DNA of 64,000 bases from Roseovarius tolerans. Lineage in GTDB: Bacteria > Pseudomonadota > Alphaproteobacteria > Rhodobacterales > Rhodobacteraceae. Within the stretch, counting starts at the first letter, position 1, and every line of letters begins with the position of its first letter. The notes beneath the pieces are model-generated. The model ran no database searches and was not told the DNA's origin. It was given only the letters and a program-made list of their open reading frames with translations. The stretch spans positions 186,001 to 250,000 of the forward strand of contig NZ_FOBO01000002.1 in NCBI RefSeq assembly GCF_900109855.1, read 5' to 3'. Below are positions 16,995 through 27,700 of the stretch, one piece after another. The position numbers and the translations under genes are program-made.

Positions 16995-19006
16995 GCAGAC
17001 CACAGGCGGGTGCCGGTCACCGATCGCGCGGTGACGACGCGCAGACCGGATGTCTCGTCGAAGATGGCAAGCGAGCCGGTTCTGCTCAGGGTCTTGGGCG
17101 TGATGCTCTGACAAGTGTCGGTGTCCGGAAAGGTGTCGGGTTCGGCGCTGAAGACAACGAGAGAGGCGCCACCGCAATCGACCGTTTCGCGGGCCGCACG
17201 TGCACCGATCACCACCTGCAACGGCATCGGCAGGCTTGAGTTCTCGGGCCAGCGCAGATGCGCGTCTTCCTGAGTTGCGGCATCGCCATCATTCTCCAGC
17301 CAGTTGAGGGCGACGAAGCCACCGCCGCGCGGTTTGCTGAGGGCACGGCCCTCGGAGGTGAGCACACCGACAAGCGCGCCATTGTCCGAAACCAGAATGG
17401 CGGGCCGGTCGGCTTCGGACCAGAGCCAAAATCCAAGCATCGCGGGCGCCAGCCCAATGACGCGCGCCCGCCCTTGCCACAGCACGAGAACAAGCGCACC
17501 GAAGGCGATGAGCGGCAGAACCTCGGGCCCCGGAGAGACGACGAGGCCGCGCGCGCCCTCCCACGTCGACACGCGCGTCGCCACGCCGAGGATCCAATCG
17601 AGCCCCTGCCCCATCACCCAGAGCGGCACCCAGTCGAGACCGAACGGCAAGAGGAGCGCCGCGACCACGGCTGCGGGCATCACCAGGACGCCCATCAAGG
17701 GCACGCTCATCAGGTTTGCGAGCAGGCCATATTGCGCGATCTGGTTGAAATGCGCCGCGGCGACGGGTGCCGTTGCCGCCCCCGCTACCGCCGAGGAGAT
17801 CACCACCGCCAGTACGGGACGCAGCCAGCGCGGCCCGAGCGGCACCTGCGCGTCGCGCAACCAGCCAAAGACGGCGACCAGCGCCACCGTGGCGGAAAAT
17901 GACATCTGGAACCCGGGACCGAGCAGCGCCTCGGGTTGCAGGCAAAGCACGATGACCGCCGCCACCGCCACCGCCCGCAGGCTGAGCGCGCGCCGGTCGA
18001 GCATCACAGCAAACAGCATCACCGCCACCATGACAAAGGCGCGTTCGGTCGCGACATTGCCGCCCGAGAGGCCGAGATACCCCGCCCCTGCGAGGATTGC
18101 GACACCCGCCGCGATCTTCTTGATCGGCCAGCGCAGCCCGATCCCCGGAAGGGCCGCGAGGCCTAGGCGGCAGGCGGCGAAGACGAACCCGGCCAAGAGC
18201 CCCATATGCAACCCCGATATGGCCAGAAGATGCGCAAGATTGGAGATACGCATGGCCTGCAACGTCTCTTGCGACAGGCCCGAGCGGTCGCCGGTCATGA
18301 TGGCGGCGGCAAAGGCCCCGCCCTGCCCCGGCAGCCGGTCCTGAACATGGCCCGAAAGCGCCATGCGCGCCCGGAAGAGGGCCTGCGCGCCGTGTGCCTC
18401 GCCCGCCGTCAGGACGGGCGTGCGTGTGTAGCCAACCGCACCGATCCCCAGGAACCAGGCGTGACGCTGAAAGTCGAAGCCGCCGGGCTCGACCGGTCCG
18501 GAGGGCGGGCCGAGATGCGCGGTCATCATCACCCGCAATCCGGGGCGCGGGGTGGTGAAGCCCTGATCGCCGTGCAGCGAGACGCGCACACGGTCGGGCA
18601 CCTTGTCAGGGCGCATGCGCTCCAGCACCACGCGGTCGAGCGTCAGGCGCAGCGCGTCCGAGGCCGAGCGGTCGATCACGACAATCCGCCCCTCGACGGG
18701 GCCGTAATAGCGCCAGCCGAGAACCGGCCCGGCGACCAGATGCGCCCGCGCACCCGCGATCGCCACGCCCGCCAGCACCAAAGCGCAAAGCAGCAAGAAC
18801 GGCCCGGCCCATTCGCGCCCGCGCAGGGCCAGCAGCCCGAGCAAAAGAGCCCCCGCGCAGCACGCCCAGAGCGCGGCCGCCGGCGGTTCGACCCGCAGCG
18901 CGAAATAGAGGCCGACGCCGCAGCCGAACCAAACCGGGACCCACGGGAACAGCGATCCGCGCTGCGACAGCCATCCGTGTTCGATCAGATGCCAGACGCG
19001 CGCCAC
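16988..19006 (-). CDS. comEC: ComEC/Rec2 family DNA-uptake channel protein
   Basis: The 672-residue membrane protein has an N-terminal DUF4131 region, a central Competence domain with many transmembrane helices (motif [21 protein letters not shown] near residue 250 and [16 protein letters not shown]), and a C-terminal part. In ComEC of transforming bacteria a beta-lactamase-like domain follows; here the C-terminal 130 residues after the last helix are short and lack the HXHXDH metal motif, so that domain is reduced or lost, as in many alphaproteobacteria. ComEC carries single-stranded DNA through the inner membrane during natural transformation. The position between lexA and gltX is conserved in roseobacters. 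Confidence 0.9.
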   Translation of the reverse strand: MARVWHLIEHGWLSQRGSLFPWVPVWFGCGVGLYFALRVEPPAAALWACCAGALLLGLLALRGREWAGPFLLLCALVLAGVAIAGARAHLVAGPVLGWRYYGPVEGRIVVIDRSASDALRLTLDRVVLERMRPDKVPDRVRVSLHGDQGFTTPRPGLRVMMTAHLGPPSGPVEPGGFDFQRHAWFLGIGAVGYTRTPVLTAGEAHGAQALFRARMALSGHVQDRLPGQGGAFAAAIMTGDRSGLSQETLQAMRISNLAHLLAISGLHMGLLAGFVFAACRLGLAALPGIGLRWPIKKIAAGVAILAGAGYLGLSGGNVATERAFVMVAVMLFAVMLDRRALSLRAVAVAAVIVLCLQPEALLGPGFQMSFSATVALVAVFGWLRDAQVPLGPRWLRPVLAVVISSAVAGAATAPVAAAHFNQIAQYGLLANLMSVPLMGVLVMPAAVVAALLLPFGLDWVPLWVMGQGLDWILGVATRVSTWEGARGLVVSPGPEVLPLIAFGALVLVLWQGRARVIGLAPAMLGFWLWSEADRPAILVSDNGALVGVLTSEGRALSKPRGGGFVALNWLENDGDAATQEDAHLRWPENSSLPMPLQVVIGARAARETVDCGGASLVVFSAEPDTFPDTDTCQSITPKTLSRTGSLAIFDETSGLRVVTARSVTGTRLWSAQ

Positions 19007-19083
19007 TTGTGTCCCTCCCGGCGGACCGATAGACAGTGGCAGATCCTAGCCCCTGCATCGTTACCGAAAGGTTAATCCGCTCC

Positions 19084-20496
19084 ATGGCAAGCCCAGTCGT
19101 GACCCGTTTTGCCCCCTCGCCCACCGGCTTTCTGCATATCGGCGGGGCGCGGACGGCGCTGTTCAACTGGCTTTATGCCCGGGGCCGGGGCGGCAAGTTC
19201 CTGTTGCGGATCGAGGATACGGATCGGGCGCGCTCCACCCCAGAGGCCACGCAGGCGATTCTCGACGGGATGGCCTGGCTGGGGCTCGATCATGACGGCG
19301 AGGCCGTGAGCCAGTTTGCGCGCGCCGAGCGGCACCGCGAGGTCGCGCATCAGCTGCTCGCCGAGGGCCATGCCTACAAGTGCTTTTCCACCCAGGACGA
19401 GATCGAGACCTTTCGCGATACCGCCCGCTCCGAGGGGCGCTCCACGCTGTTTCGAAGCCCTTGGCGCGAGGCCACGCCCGACCAGCACCCCGGCGACAGC
19501 GCCTATGTGATCCGCATCAAGGCCCCGCGCGAAGGTGTGACGGTGATCCGTGACGTGGTGCAAGGCGACATCACCATCCGCAACGACCAGCTCGATGATA
19601 TGGTGCTGTTACGCGGCGATGGCACACCGGTCTACATGCTGGCGGTTGCGGTGGATGACCATGACATGGGCGTGACGCATGTGGTCCGGGGCGACGATCA
19701 CCTCAACAACGCGGCGCGCCAGATGCTGATCTATCAGGCCATGGGCTGGCCCCTGCCCACGTACGCCCATATCCCGCTTATCCACGGCCCCGATGGCAAG
19801 AAGCTGTCGAAACGCCATGGCGCGCTTGGCGTCGAGGAATACCACAAGATGGGCTATCCGGCGGCGGGCATGCGCAATTACCTCGCGCGTCTGGGCTGGA
19901 GCCATGGCGATGACGAGTTCTTCTCGGACGCGCAGGCGGTGGAGTGGTTCGACATCACCGGCATCGGCAAATCGCCCGCGCGGCTCGATTTCAAGAAGCT
20001 GGAGAATCTCTGCGGTCAGCATATCGCGGCGATGGACGATGCTGCACTGCTGCATGAATTGCAGGGATTCTTGGCTGTGACCGGTCAGGCCCCGCTATCT
20101 GACGCAAAGGTGACGCTGATGGAACGGGGTATTTACTGCCTCAAGGAACGCGCGAAGACATTCCCGGAACTACTTGATAAGGCAGAGTTTATAATTACCG
20201 AACGGCCTATCGTTCCGGAGGAGAAGGCGGCTGCGCAGCTGGATAATGTATCCCGTGGTATACTGAGTGAATTGACGCCGCAGTTGCAAAATGCTACGTG
20301 GACGCGAGACGGTATCGAGGCTCTCGCGACCCAATTCGCCGAAACCCACGGCATGAAATTCGGCAAGCTGGCCGGTCCATTGCGGGCCGCGCTTGCAGGC
20401 CGCAGCGCAACACCGAGCGTGTTCGACATGATGCTGGTTCTCGGGCGTGATGAAAGCATCGCCCGACTGACCGACGCCGCCCGCGGCGGGGCCTGA
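19084..20496 (+). CDS. gltX: Glutamyl-tRNA synthetase
   Basis: The 470-residue enzyme attaches glutamate to tRNA-Glu. It has the class I signatures [21 protein letters not shown] (HIGH-type, residues 18-21) and KKLSKRHG (KMSKS-type, about residue 240), followed by the helical anticodon-binding domain. The start at 19084 ([15 protein letters not shown]) is preferred over the in-frame ATG at 19036. Many alphaproteobacteria have two GltX copies, one of which may also charge tRNA-Gln for later amidation; which copy this is cannot be decided here. From about 20140 to 20330 the third positions are visibly more AT-rich than in the rest of the gene. Confidence 0.96.
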   Translation: MASPVVTRFAPSPTGFLHIGGARTALFNWLYARGRGGKFLLRIEDTDRARSTPEATQAILDGMAWLGLDHDGEAVSQFARAERHREVAHQLLAEGHAYKCFSTQDEIETFRDTARSEGRSTLFRSPWREATPDQHPGDSAYVIRIKAPREGVTVIRDVVQGDITIRNDQLDDMVLLRGDGTPVYMLAVAVDDHDMGVTHVVRGDDHLNNAARQMLIYQAMGWPLPTYAHIPLIHGPDGKKLSKRHGALGVEEYHKMGYPAAGMRNYLARLGWSHGDDEFFSDAQAVEWFDITGIGKSPARLDFKKLENLCGQHIAAMDDAALLHELQGFLAVTGQAPLSDAKVTLMERGIYCLKERAKTFPELLDKAEFIITERPIVPEEKAAAQLDNVSRGILSELTPQLQNATWTRDGIEALATQFAETHGMKFGKLAGPLRAALAGRSATPSVFDMMLVLGRDESIARLTDAARGGA

Positions 20497-20569
20497 CGCC
20501 TTGCCCGGGTTTACGTTTATCCAGCCCGGGGCGCTATGGCCATGCGGGCGTTGAGAGGGAGGACCCCTG

Positions 20570-21865
20570 ATGTCAGAGAACAAAAGAGCCGCCAAGCTGG
20601 AAATCGACGGCAAGACCTATGATCTGCCGATCTTTTCGCCCACGGTGGGCCCCGATGTGGTGGACATCCGCAAGCTCTATGGCACGGCGGGCGTGTTCAC
20701 CTATGATCCCGGCTTTACCTCGACGGCAAGCTGCGACAGCACCATCACCTTCATCGACGGTGACAAGGGTGAGTTGCTACACCGGGGGTATCCGATCGAC
20801 CAACTGGCCGAGAAATCCCATTTTCTCGAGGTTTGCTACCTGCTGCTCTATGGCGAGTTGCCCTCGCCCGCCGAGTTGGAGGATTTCGAGAGCCGGGTGA
20901 CCAACCACACCATGCTGCACGAGCAGATGGTCTATTTCTTCCGTGGCTTCCGGCGTGACGCGCATCCGATGGCGATCATGGTCGGTGTTGTCGGAGCGAT
21001 GTCGGCATTCTATCACGACAGCACCGATATCAGCGACGAGTGGCAGCGCGAAGTGGCCTCGATCCGGCTGATCGCCAAGATGCCGACGATTGCCGCCTGG
21101 GCGTACAAGTATTCGATCGGGCAGCCCTTCGTCTATCCGCGCAACGATCTTGATTACGCGTCGAACTTCTTGCGCATGTGCTTTGCCGTTCCGGCCGAGG
21201 ATTACGAGGTCAACCCGATCCTGAGCCGCGCGATGGACCGGATTTTCACGCTGCATGCGGATCATGAACAGAACGCCTCAACCTCGACCGTGCGTCTGGC
21301 GTCGTCGTCGGGGGCCAATCCGTTTGCCTGTATCGCGGCGGGCATTGCCTGTCTCTGGGGGCCTGCGCATGGCGGGGCCAACCAGGCCTGCCTCGAGATG
21401 CTGCGCGAGATTGGTACGCCCGACCGCATCCCCGAATTCATCGCACGGGCCAAGGACAAGGACGACCCGTTCCGCCTGATGGGCTTTGGTCACCGGGTCT
21501 ACAAGAACTTCGATCCGCGCGCCAAGGTGATGAAGCAATCCGCCGACGAGGTGCTGGAACTACTGGGGGTCGAGAACAACCCGACCCTGCAGGTCGCCAA
21601 GGAGCTGGAGAAGCAAGCGCTTGCGGATGACTATTTCACCGACAAGAAACTCTTCCCGAACGTGGATTTCTATTCGGGCATCATCCTCGAGGCGATGGGC
21701 TTGCCGACCTCGATGTTCACGCCGGTGTTCGCGGTCTCGCGCACCATCGGCTGGATCTCGCAGTGGAAAGAGATGATCAGCGATCCGCAGATGAAGATCG
21801 GACGTCCCCGGCAGCTCTATCAGGGCGAGACACTGCGCGATTACGTCGATATCGAAAAGCGCTGA
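20570..21865 (+). CDS. gltA: Citrate synthase (type II)
   Basis: GltA condenses oxaloacetate and acetyl-CoA to citrate at the entry of the TCA cycle. The 431-residue product has the length of the hexameric NADH-sensitive type II enzymes. The catalytic histidine lies in [18 protein letters not shown], the oxaloacetate-binding histidine in [11 protein letters not shown], and the catalytic aspartate in [18 protein letters not shown]. The ribosome binding site GGGAGGA lies eight bases before the start. A strong hairpin follows the stop. Confidence 0.97.
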   Translation: MSENKRAAKLEIDGKTYDLPIFSPTVGPDVVDIRKLYGTAGVFTYDPGFTSTASCDSTITFIDGDKGELLHRGYPIDQLAEKSHFLEVCYLLLYGELPSPAELEDFESRVTNHTMLHEQMVYFFRGFRRDAHPMAIMVGVVGAMSAFYHDSTDISDEWQREVASIRLIAKMPTIAAWAYKYSIGQPFVYPRNDLDYASNFLRMCFAVPAEDYEVNPILSRAMDRIFTLHADHEQNASTSTVRLASSSGANPFACIAAGIACLWGPAHGGANQACLEMLREIGTPDRIPEFIARAKDKDDPFRLMGFGHRVYKNFDPRAKVMKQSADEVLELLGVENNPTLQVAKELEKQALADDYFTDKKLFPNVDFYSGIILEAMGLPTSMFTPVFAVSRTIGWISQWKEMISDPQMKIGRPRQLYQGETLRDYVDIEKR

Positions 21866-21878
21866 CTGCGCGACGCGG

Positions 21879-21902
21879 AGCCCGGCCAATGGCCGGGCTT
21901 TT
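21879..21902 (+). terminator. Rho-independent terminator of gltA
   Basis: AGCCCGGCC and GGCCGGGCT form a 9-bp stem around an AAT loop, followed by a short T run, 14 bp after the gltA stop. Confidence 0.85.
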
Positions 21903-22108
21903 CGTATCTGCAACGGCCCGGCGGATTGTAGCGGGTTCAGAGACAATCGCTGATCAACTTAGCCGTTGTCCCGACAAGACAAACCTTCGAACACAAATTT
22001 GACTTTATTTATAATTGCATAGCGCACGAAAGTGCGTAAGGCTAACGTATGTTGCGGTGTGTCTGCCACGCCAAACAAAGTGTTGTACCAGTATCCGGGG
22101 GATTTCAA

Positions 22109-23755
22109 ATGGGTGCGTTCTTGTTTCTGGGGCTTTTGGCCAGTGCCGGGCTTGCTGCGTTCGTGATCGACGAGCTTGATGATGATGACAACGATGACGA
22201 TGTCGCTTCCGGTGATGACGGAATGACCGGCGATGATCTTCTGAACGGCGGAGACGATACGCCGGGGGATGACGATCTGCTGGGGGATGACCTCAACGTG
22301 ATCGACGGGACCGACCTGGCCGACAGCATCGACGGGTCGCTGGTGGGCGATCAGATCACCGGGCGAGAGGGGGATGACACGATCTCTGCCTCTGGCGGGC
22401 GCGACGAGGTGTTCGCGCAGGACGGCAATGACCTTCTGCTGGGGGGAAATTCCTCGGATGTGCTCTGGGGCGGTGCCGGTGACGACACGGTGATCGGCGG
22501 CGCGGGTGATGATCTCATTCAGGGTAATGCGGGTGACGATGTGCTCTTCGGGGTCGATATCGACCTCAACAGTCAGAGCGCGACGGAACTTGCCGCTGCT
22601 GCTACCGAGGGCGGCACGGCCGCGCTGCCGGGCGCGGGCGACGATCAGCATGGCGCGGATACGCTGCTGGGTGGCAGCGGTGATGACGACCTGTTAGCGG
22701 GGAGCGGCGATACCGCGACCGGCGGGCTGGGCATTGACAGCTTTGTCCTCGGGGACTGGATCGAGCCCGGCACGGTCGCCACGATCACCGATTTCCACGC
22801 CGCCACCGAGGCGCTGAGCTTTGTTTATACCGATTTGGGCGGTGTCACCCCGGAGGTGACCGTCGCGCCAGATGCAGATGGCAACGCGGTGGTGAGCGTG
22901 GGCGGAGAGCCAGTTGCGCTGGTCGAAGGTGCCGGAGCGACGCTGACCGCAGCCGATGTGCAATTGTTGCCGCGCAGCGGCGGTGACGACAGTGCGGGCG
23001 GGCCCGGCTCTTTGCTGGGTGACGATCTGAACGTCATCGAGGGCACCGACGGGGCCGATTCTATCGACGGTGCGGAAGTCGGCGATCAAATCAACGGGCG
23101 CGAGGGCGATGATGCGATCTCGGCCCTGGGTGGCCGCGACGAGGTGTTTGGCCGCGAGGGCGATGATACCATCCTTGGCGGCAATTCCAGCGACGTGCTC
23201 TGGGGCGGCACCGAGAACGACGTCGTGGTGGGCGGGTTTGGCAGCGACCTGATCCAGGGCAATTCCGGGGATGATGTTCTCTTTGGCCTTGATGTTGGCC
23301 TGAACAGCCAGAGTGCTGCGGACCTCGCTGCAATCGACCTGAGCGGTGTGACCGATCCGCTGACGGGCCCGGGCATCACCGCCCCGGCACCGGGCAGCGA
23401 CACGCATGGCACTGACACGCTGCTGGGGGGCAGCGGCGACGATGTGATCCTGATGGGCGGGGCCGATATCGCCACGGGTGGCCTTGGCATCGACAGTTTC
23501 ACGATCGGTGACTGGTCAGCCCCCGGCGAGGTGGCGACGATCACCGATTTCGACCCCGAGTCGGAACTGGTCGCCTATAACTACATCGCCGATGGCGGGG
23601 CGGTGCCTGCCGTGACGGTCGCCCCGGATGCGGATGGCAATGCGGTCGTCAGCGTGGACGGCGCGGCGGTTGCGTTGGTCAGTGGCGCGGGGGCGACCAT
23701 GACGGTGGATGATGTCATCCTCGTCGAGCGCCCGTCGCTGGCGGTGGCAAGCTGA
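22109..23755 (+). CDS. RTX (hemolysin-type calcium-binding repeat) protein with an internal duplication
   Basis: The 548-residue acidic protein starts with a hydrophobic segment (MGAFLFLGLLASAGLAAFVI), then a run of Asp residues, then two copies of a module of about 240 residues. Each module begins LLGDDLNVI(D/E)GTD, has nonapeptide calcium-binding repeats such as GREGDD, GGNSSDVLWGG and LIQGN(A/S)GDDVLFG, then a spacer and a second repeat block HG(A/T)DTLLGGSGDD, and ends with a beta domain containing VTVAPDADGNAVVSV. RTX repeats bind calcium outside the cell, usually after type I secretion. The N-terminal hydrophobic stretch is unusual for a type I substrate and suggests a membrane anchor. 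No transporter genes are adjacent. The start at 22109 follows a GGGGGA ribosome binding site. The function is not known. Confidence 0.85.
   Translation: MGAFLFLGLLASAGLAAFVIDELDDDDNDDDVASGDDGMTGDDLLNGGDDTPGDDDLLGDDLNVIDGTDLADSIDGSLVGDQITGREGDDTISASGGRDEVFAQDGNDLLLGGNSSDVLWGGAGDDTVIGGAGDDLIQGNAGDDVLFGVDIDLNSQSATELAAAATEGGTAALPGAGDDQHGADTLLGGSGDDDLLAGSGDTATGGLGIDSFVLGDWIEPGTVATITDFHAATEALSFVYTDLGGVTPEVTVAPDADGNAVVSVGGEPVALVEGAGATLTAADVQLLPRSGGDDSAGGPGSLLGDDLNVIEGTDGADSIDGAEVGDQINGREGDDAISALGGRDEVFGREGDDTILGGNSSDVLWGGTENDVVVGGFGSDLIQGNSGDDVLFGLDVGLNSQSAADLAAIDLSGVTDPLTGPGITAPAPGSDTHGTDTLLGGSGDDVILMGGADIATGGLGIDSFTIGDWSAPGEVATITDFDPESELVAYNYIADGGAVPAVTVAPDADGNAVVSVDGAAVALVSGAGATMTVDDVILVERPSLAVAS
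22277..23745 (+). repeat. Tandem in-frame duplication inside the RTX gene
   Basis: The stretch from about 22277 and the stretch from about 23011 encode the same order of motifs (DDLNVI, GREGDD, GGNSSDVLWGG, DVLFG, LNSQSA, TLLGGSGDD, GLGIDSF, TITDF, VTVAPDADGNAVVSV). The DNA has drifted at many third positions, so the duplication is not recent. Confidence 0.8.
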
Positions 23756-23758
23756 TGA

Positions 23759-23781
23759 CAGGGGGCATGGGCTGCCCCCTG
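23759..23781. terminator. Hairpin between convergent genes
   Basis: CAGGGGGCA and TGCCCCCTG form a perfect 9-bp stem with a 5-base loop in the 36-bp gap between the RTX gene and the convergent enoyl-CoA hydratase gene. There is no T run, so it may act in either direction, perhaps with Rho. Confidence 0.55.
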
Positions 23782-23791
23782 AAGAGGCGGT

Positions 23792-24571
23792 TCAGCGCCC
23801 CTCGAATTGCGCGGGGCGCTTTTCGAGGAAAGCCATCACGCCCTCCTGAAAATCGCGGCTCTGGCCGCAGCTGCCTTGCAGCTTGGCCTCGAGATCCAGT
23901 TGCTGTTCCATCGTGTTATCCCAGGTGCCACGGATCGCCTGCTTGACGGCATTGTAGGTCTGCGTCGGGCCCTTGGCGAGGTGGGCGGCGCGCGCCTGCC
24001 AATGCGCCTCGAAGCCTTCGTCGCTGACGCACTCCCAGATCATCCCCCAATCGCTGGCCTGCCGGGCGCTGATCGGCTCTGCAAAGAGGGCGGCGCCCAT
24101 CGCCTTGGCCATGCCCATCTGGCGCGGCAGCGCCCATGTGCCGCCTGCGTCGGGGATAAGCCCGATCCGGGTGAAAGCCTGCAGGAAATAGGCGGCCTCG
24201 GTGGCGATCACAACATCCGCCGAGAGCGCCAGATTGGCCCCTGCTCCCGCTGCGGGCCCGTTGACGGCGCTGATCGTCGGCACCGGGCAATTGGTGATGG
24301 CGCGCAGCATCGGCACGTATTCCTCGCGCAGGACCCGTTCCAGATCCAGGGTCGTCGCGTTGCCGCCATCGCTCAGATCCTGGCCCGAGCAGAACGCCTT
24401 GCCCTTGCCGGTGAGCACGATCACGCGCGCCTCGCGTGCCGCATGGGTCATCGCATCGGTGATTTCGGCGCGCATCTGCGTGTTGAGCGCGTTCATCTTG
24501 TCGGCCCGGTTGAGGCAAAGGACGGCGACGCCCTCGATCATTTCGAGCGTGATGGTCTGGTAATCTTTCAC
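23792..24571 (-). CDS. Enoyl-CoA hydratase/isomerase family protein
   Basis: The 259-residue protein has the crotonase fold signatures: LNRADKMNALN, GKGKAFCSGQDLSDG (oxyanion-hole loop), NGPAAGAGANLALSADVVIATEAA, and FTRIGLIPDAGGTW, where the second catalytic Glu of hydratases is replaced by Asp as in PaaG-like proteins. This points to a 2-(1,2-epoxy-1,2-dihydrophenyl)acetyl-CoA isomerase-like role in phenylacetate breakdown, but no other paa genes are next to it. The start is taken as GTG at 24571, with AGGAGGG nine bases upstream; the longer frame to 24607 lacks such a site. Confidence 0.85.
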   Translation of the reverse strand: MKDYQTITLEMIEGVAVLCLNRADKMNALNTQMRAEITDAMTHAAREARVIVLTGKGKAFCSGQDLSDGGNATTLDLERVLREEYVPMLRAITNCPVPTISAVNGPAAGAGANLALSADVVIATEAAYFLQAFTRIGLIPDAGGTWALPRQMGMAKAMGAALFAEPISARQASDWGMIWECVSDEGFEAHWQARAAHLAKGPTQTYNAVKQAIRGTWDNTMEQQLDLEAKLQGSCGQSRDFQEGVMAFLEKRPAQFEGR

Positions 24572-24644
24572 GGGAATCGGCCCTCCTGACGTGGTCTCGG
24601 GGATCAAACCCTATCGCTGTCCCCGGGCCAAGGGCAACGGCGCG

Positions 24645-25097
24645 TCAGTCGTCGAGAATCTCGCGCAGGCGACGTTCTTCGGCCTCGCTGAGGCGGGCGA
24701 CTTCGCGCTCAGGTGTTCGCGCCCGGCCGCGCAGATAAACCCCTGCCATCACCAGCCCCGCACCGAGCATAATCGGCCCCGCCATCCACAACAGCAGGTT
24801 GGAGCCACCGCTACGCGGCTTGAGAAGCACGTATTCGCCGTAGCGGTCTACGACGAAGTCCACGACCTCTTCGTTACTGTCGCCCGCCACCAGCCGCTCG
24901 CGGACCAGAAGGCGCAGATCGCGGGCGAGTTCGGCGTTGGAATCGTCGATGCTCTCGTTGCGGCAGACCAGACAGCGCAGGCCCGCGGAGATGTCACGCG
25001 CGCGCTCTTCCAGGGCGGGATCGTCGAGGATTTCGTCAGGCTGCACCGCGAAGACGGGCGCCGCGATCACGCAGAGCGCAAGGATCAGGCGTTTCAT
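24645..25097 (-). CDS. ccmH: Cytochrome c maturation thioredoxin-like protein CcmH
   Basis: The 150-residue protein has a signal peptide ([17 protein letters not shown]), the redox pair in LRCLVCRN (Cys42, Cys45), and a transmembrane segment near residues 101-120 followed by a charged tail. CcmH keeps the haem-binding CXXCH cysteines of apocytochrome c reduced and presents them to CcmF in the periplasm. Its start overlaps the ccmF stop by 4 bp (ATGA). Confidence 0.94.
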   Translation of the reverse strand: MKRLILALCVIAAPVFAVQPDEILDDPALEERARDISAGLRCLVCRNESIDDSNAELARDLRLLVRERLVAGDSNEEVVDFVVDRYGEYVLLKPRSGGSNLLLWMAGPIMLGAGLVMAGVYLRGRARTPEREVARLSEAEERRLREILDD

Positions 25098-27058
25098 TCT
25101 GCGGGCACCCCTTGCGGCAGTTTGCGCGCACCTGCGGCCACGCGGTAGCGACGGTCGCTGAGCGACAGTGCCCCACCGAGGGCCATAAGGATCGTGCCGC
25201 CCCAGATCCAGTTGGCCAGCGGCTTGTAATAGCTGCGCACGGCCCAGCCGCCACCTTCTTGCGGGTCACCGATGACGACGTAGATGTCACGCAGGAAGCC
25301 GTTATCGAGCGCGGCCTCGGTGGTGGGCATCTCCGCCACCGGGTAGACACGCTTCTCAGGGTGCATTTCGGAAATCTCGCGGCCGTTCTGGCTGAGGGTG
25401 AAGGTCGCCTTGGTGGCCATGTAATTCGGCCCCTGCTCCTGATGCACCTCGTCGAGGCGCAGACCGTAGCCCGCGATTTCCAGATCCTCGCCGACTTGCA
25501 GCACGCGGATATCCTCGGCCTCCCAGGCCATCATCGCGGCGATGCCGGCCATGGTCACGCCCAGACCACCATGCGCGACCGCCTTGCCCCAATCTGCACG
25601 CGGCAAACGGGTGAGGCGTGCGAGACGCCCGCTGCCACGCCCGGTGCGCGACCAGATATCGACCATCGCACCGGCCACCAGCCATGCCCCGAGGAACAGG
25701 CCCACGGGTCCGAGCGCCGAACGCCCGGATTGGATCGCCCAGGCCAGCGCGCCGATCGCTACGGCGAGGACGAAAGCGGGGATCAGTTGTCGCACCACCC
25801 GGCCCACCGTGGCACGTTTCCACGCCATCATCGCGCCGACCGGCAGGACGAGGCCAAGCAGCACCATGAAGGGGGTAAATGCTGCGTTGAAGAAAGGCGC
25901 TCCGACCGAGAGTTTGCGATCAAACGCCATCTCGGCAATGAGCGGCCACATCGTGCCGATAAAGACCACGAAACAGGCCACTGCCAGAAGGATGTTGTTG
26001 AGCACCAGCACCGATTCCCGGCTGACCATGCTGAACACGCCCCGCGCCTGCATCACATTGGCGCGCGCGGCAAAGAGCGTGAGCGCGCCCATCATGAAGG
26101 CGGCGGTGATGCCCAGCAGGAACACGCCACGCTCGGGGTCCGTCGCGAAGGCATGGACGCTCGTCAGCACGCCGGAGCGGGTGATGAAGGCACCGACCAT
26201 GGAAAAGCCGAAGGCGATGATTGCCAGAAGGATGGTCCAGCTTTTCAAAGACTCACGCTTTTCCACCACGATGGCGGAATGCAGGAGTGCTGCGGCAATG
26301 AGCCAGGGCATGAAGCTGGCGTTCTCCACCGGGTCCCAGAACCAGAAGCCACCCCAACCAAGCTCGTAATAGGCCCACCAGGAGCCTAGCCCGATGCCAA
26401 TGGTCAGGAAAATCCACGCCGCCAGCGTGTAGGGCCGCACCCAACGGCCCCAGGCCGCATCGACACGCCCCTCGATCAGGGCGGCCACGGCAAAAGAGAA
26501 GGTCATCGAAAGACCGACATAGCCGAGATAGAGGAAGGGCGGGTGAAACGCGAGGCCCGGATCCTGCAGGAGCGGGTTGAGGTCCTGCCCGTTGAAGGGC
26601 GGTGTCGCCATGCGCAGGAACGGGTTCGAGGTGAGCAGGATGAAGGCGAAGAACGCGGCCCCGATCATCGCTTGCACGCTCAGAACGCGGGCCTTGAGCG
26701 AGGGCGGCAGGTTCGCACCGAACCACGCCACCGCCCCACCAAAGAGCGTGACGATCAGCACCCAGAGCAGCATCGAGCCCTCGTGATTGCCCCAGACGCC
26801 GGTGATCTTGTAGAGCATCGGCTTGTCGGTATGGCTGTTGAGAGTGACCAGCCGCAGCGAGAAATCAGAGGTCACGAAGGCCCATGTAAGAGCCGCGAAG
26901 GATGCCGCCGTCAACAGGAACTGGATCGTCGCCGCCGGTTCCGCGAAGGCCATCCAGCCGGGCCAGCGTTTATGGGCGCCGACCAGTGGGATGACCGCCT
27001 GCGCGCAGGCGACGAGGAATGCCAGGATGAGGGCGAAGTGACCGAGTTCTGTAATCAT
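25094..27058 (-). CDS. ccmF: Cytochrome c haem lyase subunit CcmF
   Basis: The 654-residue polytopic membrane protein has the WWD-type haem-handling motif in [19 protein letters not shown], the N-terminal [16 protein letters not shown] and conserved histidines, and a C-terminal periplasmic domain. CcmF joins haem handed over by CcmE to apocytochrome c. It overlaps ccmH downstream. The holin-like gene lies 75 bp upstream, so a phage-type lysis pair separates ccmF from ccmE. Confidence 0.96.
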   Translation of the reverse strand: MITELGHFALILAFLVACAQAVIPLVGAHKRWPGWMAFAEPAATIQFLLTAASFAALTWAFVTSDFSLRLVTLNSHTDKPMLYKITGVWGNHEGSMLLWVLIVTLFGGAVAWFGANLPPSLKARVLSVQAMIGAAFFAFILLTSNPFLRMATPPFNGQDLNPLLQDPGLAFHPPFLYLGYVGLSMTFSFAVAALIEGRVDAAWGRWVRPYTLAAWIFLTIGIGLGSWWAYYELGWGGFWFWDPVENASFMPWLIAAALLHSAIVVEKRESLKSWTILLAIIAFGFSMVGAFITRSGVLTSVHAFATDPERGVFLLGITAAFMMGALTLFAARANVMQARGVFSMVSRESVLVLNNILLAVACFVVFIGTMWPLIAEMAFDRKLSVGAPFFNAAFTPFMVLLGLVLPVGAMMAWKRATVGRVVRQLIPAFVLAVAIGALAWAIQSGRSALGPVGLFLGAWLVAGAMVDIWSRTGRGSGRLARLTRLPRADWGKAVAHGGLGVTMAGIAAMMAWEAEDIRVLQVGEDLEIAGYGLRLDEVHQEQGPNYMATKATFTLSQNGREISEMHPEKRVYPVAEMPTTEAALDNGFLRDIYVVIGDPQEGGGWAVRSYYKPLANWIWGGTILMALGGALSLSDRRYRVAAGARKLPQGVPAE

Positions 27059-27133
27059 GCGTCAAAGATAACGCAGGCGCGGCCCCGCGCCAATCGCAAT
27101 CGGCACCGGGCGCGGTTCACATTGTCGCGGGGG

Positions 27134-27700
27134 TCAGGCCATTGCGCGCCATTCTGCAAGCGCCGGGTTACCCGAGGGGGTGAGCACGCGCAGCGCGGTG
27201 TCGGCATCGGGGCCGGGATCGGCGGCACCGGGGCTGTCGGCGCGCAGGGCGCGCAGTTGCGCCACGCTCTCGACCACCTGCGGCGCGCGCGCCAGCGTGG
27301 CGGCAATGGAGCGTTGAAATTCCTGCCCCTTCACCTGATAGCGCGCGCCGAAATAGAAACTGACGATCGCACCCAACAGCCACCAGAGCGGATCGGGCAC
27401 AAGCGCCAGCCCCGCCATCCGCTCACCGAACCACAGCGGATCGACCATCGCCGCGACAAACAGCGCCAGCGTCCCGAGCGCCATGGCCGGGCGCGGAATG
27501 CGGTTGAGCCCGTCGATGATCCGGTCGAACAGGCCGCGCCCTTCGCCCCGAAACTCCGCCGCCATCTGATCAAGCGCAGCGCGCTGCGTCTCGACCCGGC
27601 GCTGATCGGCGGCCTCGGCATTGACGCGAAACACCTCGGCAGTCTCGCGCACCACGTTGCCGCCCGTCCCGAAAAGCGCGCGCAGGATATCGATTACCAT
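27134..27700 (-). CDS. Three-helix holin family protein
   Basis: The 188-residue protein has an amphipathic N-terminal half and two or three hydrophobic segments in the middle (RPAMALGTLALFVAAMVDP, WWLLGAIVSFYFGARYQVKG), as in the GTA-type 3TM holin family. Holins form membrane lesions that let an endolysin reach the cell wall. It overlaps the stop of the upstream muramidase gene by 7 bp, so the two make a lysis cassette. In Rhodobacter capsulatus a similar endolysin-holin pair (rcc00555-rcc00556) lies away from the gene-transfer-agent cluster and releases the particles. That role is inferred here. Confidence 0.8.
   Translation of the reverse strand: MVIDILRALFGTGGNVVRETAEVFRVNAEAADQRRVETQRAALDQMAAEFRGEGRGLFDRIIDGLNRIPRPAMALGTLALFVAAMVDPLWFGERMAGLALVPDPLWWLLGAIVSFYFGARYQVKGQEFQRSIAATLARAPQVVESVAQLRALRADSPGAADPGPDADTALRVLTPSGNPALAEWRAMA

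Noticed and set aside
16988-17400. Metal-dependent beta-lactamase-like domain at the ComEC C-terminus
   Set aside because: The C-terminal part lacks the HXHXDH motif and is too short, so the domain is not called.
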